This document shows, in pieces, positions 39,727 to 42,005 of a stretch of DNA of 42,005 nucleotides; within the stretch, counting starts at the first letter, position 1; every line of letters begins with the position of its first letter. The position numbers and the translations under genes are program-made. Location of the stretch: contig JAFZBK010000017.1 in the NCBI GenBank assembly GCA_017561825.1, forward strand, positions 1 to 42,005, written 5' to 3'. The notes under the pieces were generated by a model. The model was not told where the DNA came from. It did not search any database and was given only the letters and a program-made list of their open reading frames with translations. This DNA comes from Prevotella sp. Its GTDB lineage: Bacteria > Bacteroidota > Bacteroidia > Bacteroidales > Bacteroidaceae.

Positions 39727-39834
39727 CGAAGGTAAAGGATACATCAGATTAAAAAGTTGGTGATTCAATGCAAGATTTCACAATCTTCGCGTTTATATAT
39801 AATGAAGCAACAGTAAACGAAAACCTGATAGAGT

Positions 39835-41700
39835 ATGATGAAGAAACTACTTTTCATGACGGTCCTTTTCTCTGCAATAAGCATTAATGCTATAGCAGAA
39901 GACAATACCCGTATTCCTATGCTGGAGCAGGGGAAAGCATGGACTTATATCCTTCACCACTTTGACTATGATGGTGATCGCTACAAAGAGACAACTACTG
40001 GCGTGATTTATCAGTTGGAGGGCGATACAGTCATTGACGGACGGCAGTATATGAAGATGTACCGTCGCATCAGTAAGATTAATAGCAAAAGTTACTATGG
40101 CGCCTTTCGTGAAGATGAGGAGGGAAGGGTGTGGCAATATGATTATCAGGGTGACCAGAAAGATTTCATGATCTGCGACATCACCTGTGAGGATTATCCA
40201 GATTATATCTTTGATAAGGAGACCAAGACGGTTTCAGATATCTTCTATGTTAAAGGAAAGAAGTTCCATCGATATATCCGAGACGAGTTCATCGGTGTTG
40301 AAGGTGTCGGTTTTGAGGGAAAGGGACTGATATACCACCTTGAAGATGACTATCCTACTTGTGTGTGCGACTATGAGTTATTCGAAAAAGTTGTAGCGAA
40401 AGGTTTCCAGTTTTTTAATAGTGACTTCTTTGGACCTCATTCTATCGAGTTGACACAGGATGAGAAGCAGCTGGTGGAACAAAACAACGATTTTGCCTTT
40501 AACCTCTTTCGCAAAACACGTACAGGGGCGAGTCAGATTATCTCACCACTGAGCATCACATACTCCTTAGGTATGCTGAACAATGGGGCTGCCGGGCAGA
40601 CGCAACAGGAGATATTACAGGTGCTGGGCTTCAAGGATGTTGCCGCTCAGAACGAGTTCTGTTTGAAAATGCAGAACGAATTTCTAACAGCCCATCTTGT
40701 TGACGGCACCAAGGCACTTCTTTCCAACACCATCTTTGTTAACCAAGGACTGGGTTGGCAGTTGCAGGATGGGTTCATCAATAAGGCCAAGGACTATTAT
40801 TTCGCACTGCCAGAGAACCGCGACTTCAAAGACGGCAGGACACTCGGCGTGATAAACCAATGGGCCAGTGACCACACGGACGGGATGATCCAGGAGGTGC
40901 TCAACGAAAGCGATTTCGACCCATCGGCCGTGAGCTACCTACTCAATGCCCTTTACTTCAAAGGTTTATGGAGTAATCCTTTTGATGTAGATATGACTCA
41001 AGAGGAAATCTTTGAAGGAGGGAATACCGTACTGATGATGCAGGATACATGGTTTGATCTCAAGTATGCTGAGAATGAACTCTATCAGATGGTTTGGCTA
41101 CCCTATGGAAACAAGACCTACCAGATGGAAATCATCCTGCCCCGCAAAGGGAAAACGCTCGATGAAGTGGTGGAGCAATTGAACGGAACGAACTGGCAAC
41201 TGGAAGGTCAATCAACCATGGTAAATGTGAAACTGCCTCGATTTGAGACCGGTACAGAAATCGACTTGAAAGACATCATGTCAGCGCTGGGTATGCCCTC
41301 TGTCTTCAATTGTGAAGATGCCGACCTCTCCAACCTCTGTATGGATAATAATGGAGAGAACCTGTTCATTAGTAAGATGAAGCAGGTGGCAAAAATCAAG
41401 CTAAACGAACAGGGGACTATAGCTGCTGCCGTCACTATCGATTATCTTACAGGTTCGGATGGAAGTAAACCCGTCGAGTTCTATGCTAACCATCCCTTCC
41501 TTTATGTCATCTGTGAGAGATCAACAGGTATCATCCTTTTCATCGGACAGTTTATGGGTGAAACAACAACGAAAATCGTTACACCCTGTAAAACAAATAG
41601 AGACGACCATACAATCTACAACCTTGCTGGTCAGCGACTAAGCGTACCTCCAACTCACGGCATCTATATTCAGGGTGGGAAAAAGGTCGTGATTAAGTGA
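39835..41700 (+). CDS. secreted serpin (serine/cysteine protease inhibitor) with N-terminal domain and T9SS tail
   Basis: 621 residues. Signal peptide 1-21. Residues 25-195 form an extra domain (WTYILHHFDYDGDRYKETTTG, DGRQYMKMYRRI) seen in other Prevotella secreted proteins, of unknown role. Residues 210-575 are a serpin: NNDFAFNLFRK, ISPLSITYSLGMLNNGAAGQT, LLNALYFKGLW, and the signature FYANHPFLYVI (549-559). The hinge E525-Q-G-T-I-A-A-A-V-T534 has small residues as in inhibitory serpins, so it should insert its loop and trap a protease; the scissile bond is near S541-D542, uncertain by two residues. The end (IYNLAGQRL...GIYIQGGKKVVIK) is a T9SS tail. It has its own promoter. It may protect the cell from host or neighbour proteases, or control the protease at 35029. 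Confidence 0.92.
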   Translation: MMKKLLFMTVLFSAISINAIAEDNTRIPMLEQGKAWTYILHHFDYDGDRYKETTTGVIYQLEGDTVIDGRQYMKMYRRISKINSKSYYGAFREDEEGRVWQYDYQGDQKDFMICDITCEDYPDYIFDKETKTVSDIFYVKGKKFHRYIRDEFIGVEGVGFEGKGLIYHLEDDYPTCVCDYELFEKVVAKGFQFFNSDFFGPHSIELTQDEKQLVEQNNDFAFNLFRKTRTGASQIISPLSITYSLGMLNNGAAGQTQQEILQVLGFKDVAAQNEFCLKMQNEFLTAHLVDGTKALLSNTIFVNQGLGWQLQDGFINKAKDYYFALPENRDFKDGRTLGVINQWASDHTDGMIQEVLNESDFDPSAVSYLLNALYFKGLWSNPFDVDMTQEEIFEGGNTVLMMQDTWFDLKYAENELYQMVWLPYGNKTYQMEIILPRKGKTLDEVVEQLNGTNWQLEGQSTMVNVKLPRFETGTEIDLKDIMSALGMPSVFNCEDADLSNLCMDNNGENLFISKMKQVAKIKLNEQGTIAAAVTIDYLTGSDGSKPVEFYANHPFLYVICERSTGIILFIGQFMGETTTKIVTPCKTNRDDHTIYNLAGQRLSVPPTHGIYIQGGKKVVIK

Positions 41701-41772
41701 GAGAAATGTAAGCTCGCTTATATATCCGAGCGTGAACGAGCTCGAACGAAGTTCAAGGTCGTGATCAAGTAA
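41683..41772 (+). repeat. duplicated end of the serpin gene
   Basis: AAGGTCGTGATTAAGTGA (41683-41700, end of the gene) recurs as AAGGTCGTGATCAAGTAA at 41755-41772, outside the gene and in front of the intergenic repeat. Both would encode KVVIK and a stop. Confidence 0.75.
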
Positions 41773-41831
41773 AGCCACCCCATTCCCTCCATAGAGGAGG
41801 GGAGAAAGGGAAAGCATATTATTCCTCTGAT
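41772..41831 (+). repeat. intergenic repeat after the serpin gene
   Basis: Second copy of the element at 39382: AAGCCACCCC, CCCTCCATAGAGGAGGGGAG, then GCATATTATTCCTCTGAT. Confidence 0.8.
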
Positions 41832-41888
41832 AGTTTTCGTTTGTTGGAGCGGAAAGTTATTACAGAACTAAAGAAAACGGTCAATCGT

Positions 41889-41920
41889 TTTGGTGGTTTC
41901 AGAAGAAATCACTACTTTTG
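41889..41920 (+). promoter_or_regulatory. promoter of the last gene in the window
   Basis: TTTG (41889-41892), 20-bp spacer, TACTTTTG (41913-41920), 37 bp before the ATG at 41958. Confidence 0.75.
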
Positions 41921-41957
41921 TATGTTCTTTTTTGTATAACGCTTAAATGTTAAGATT

Positions 41958-42005
41958 ATGAATGACATTGAAACAGCAAAAGGTGAGATTGTGATGTACC
42001 AGCCG
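41958..42005 (+). CDS. start of a gene, possibly RhuM-family protein (5' end only)
   Basis: Sixteen codons are visible, MNDIETAKGEIVMYQP, running off the window. The stretch GEIVMYQP resembles the beginning of RhuM-type proteins, which start with a Gly-Glu-Ile-hydrophobic-hydrophobic-Tyr-Gln pattern and are found near restriction systems and mobile islands. So short a piece cannot settle the family. A full consensus promoter lies in front of it, supporting a real gene. Confidence 0.5.
   Translation, partial: MNDIETAKGEIVMYQP

Larger units (their letters stand above)
39382..39834. other. noncoding region between BspA-like gene and serpin gene
   Basis: Contains the intergenic repeat (39382-39442), a terminator hairpin (39446-39486) and the serpin promoter (39696-39726). 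Open frames inside are short and look random. Confidence 0.6.

Noticed and set aside
39550-39768. Reverse-strand frame before the serpin gene
   Set aside because: It is short, overlaps the serpin promoter and shows no signal peptide, domain or ribosome-binding context.
1-42005. tRNA or rRNA genes
   Set aside because: No cloverleaf with CCA-side and T-loop patterns and no rRNA-like stretch was noticed in the gaps; most gaps are shorter than 150 bp.

Overview
The window looks like chromosomal DNA of a Prevotella-type member of the Bacteroidota (gut or rumen Prevotellaceae; this is inferred from gene families, not from a marker gene). The evidence is: many promoters of the Bacteroidota form TTTG-N19/20-TAnnTTTG; secreted proteins ending in a short type IX secretion (T9SS) sorting tail of the form 'G-Y/I-x-G-x-K-x-V'; a BspA-type leucine-rich repeat protein; a GH10 xylanase whose catalytic domain is interrupted by a carbohydrate-binding module; DUF4494, DUF4923 and DUF3667 proteins; and an Rnf complex together with a pyruvate:ferredoxin oxidoreductase. 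No rRNA, tRNA or CRISPR array was seen.

Layout. 1-627: 3' end of nifJ. 727-2574: secreted GH10 xylanase. 2652-5514: a membrane-tethered winged-helix regulator followed by an outer-membrane receptor; five 11-bp repeats between them look like the regulator's binding sites. 5533-5644: array of 22-bp palindromic repeats. 5673-8016: BlaI repressor and BlaR1/MecR1-like M56 membrane protease (reverse strand) with two operator-like dyads upstream. 8056-12412: DUF3667 protein, membrane LytTR regulator, TonB-dependent receptor and a secreted helical protein (reverse strand), with four exactly 20-bp-spaced repeats between LytTR and receptor. 12583-17641: lipoprotein, small outer-membrane protein, YggS, DUF4494, MenA, HD hydrolase, DUF4923 lipoprotein, and a 57-aa two-helix membrane protein. 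17649-19829: pseudouridine synthase and galE, with a duplicated promoter unit before galE. 19850-25473: rseC-rnfBCDGEA. 25622-28855: small acidic protein, PfkB sugar kinase, phosphoglucomutase. 29108-31766: porin and sodium:solute symporter.

31852-34799 is the mobile part: a REP-associated tyrosine transposase (RAYT) with two copies of a REP-like repeat, then an IS3-family (IS150-like) element with a classic A-AAA-AAA frameshift site.

35029-41700 is the most unusual part: a secreted legumain/caspase-like cysteine protease with EF-hand-like loops; a protein that joins an ECF sigma factor, one transmembrane helix, a long periplasmic linker and an outer-membrane beta-barrel in one chain; a BspA-like repeat protein; and a secreted serpin. 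The first three genes are spaced 16-17 bp apart and probably form one transcript. The sigma-barrel protein would be a single-polypeptide route from cell surface to RNA polymerase and is the best candidate for a little-described system. The window ends in the first 16 codons of a gene resembling RhuM-family proteins.

How the parts fit: NifJ makes reduced ferredoxin and Rnf couples its oxidation to NAD reduction and ion pumping, which the sodium symporter could exploit; GalE, phosphoglucomutase and the sugar kinase feed carbohydrate metabolism. Several regulators are membrane proteins placed directly before an outer-membrane receptor, suggesting local sensing of envelope state or nutrients.
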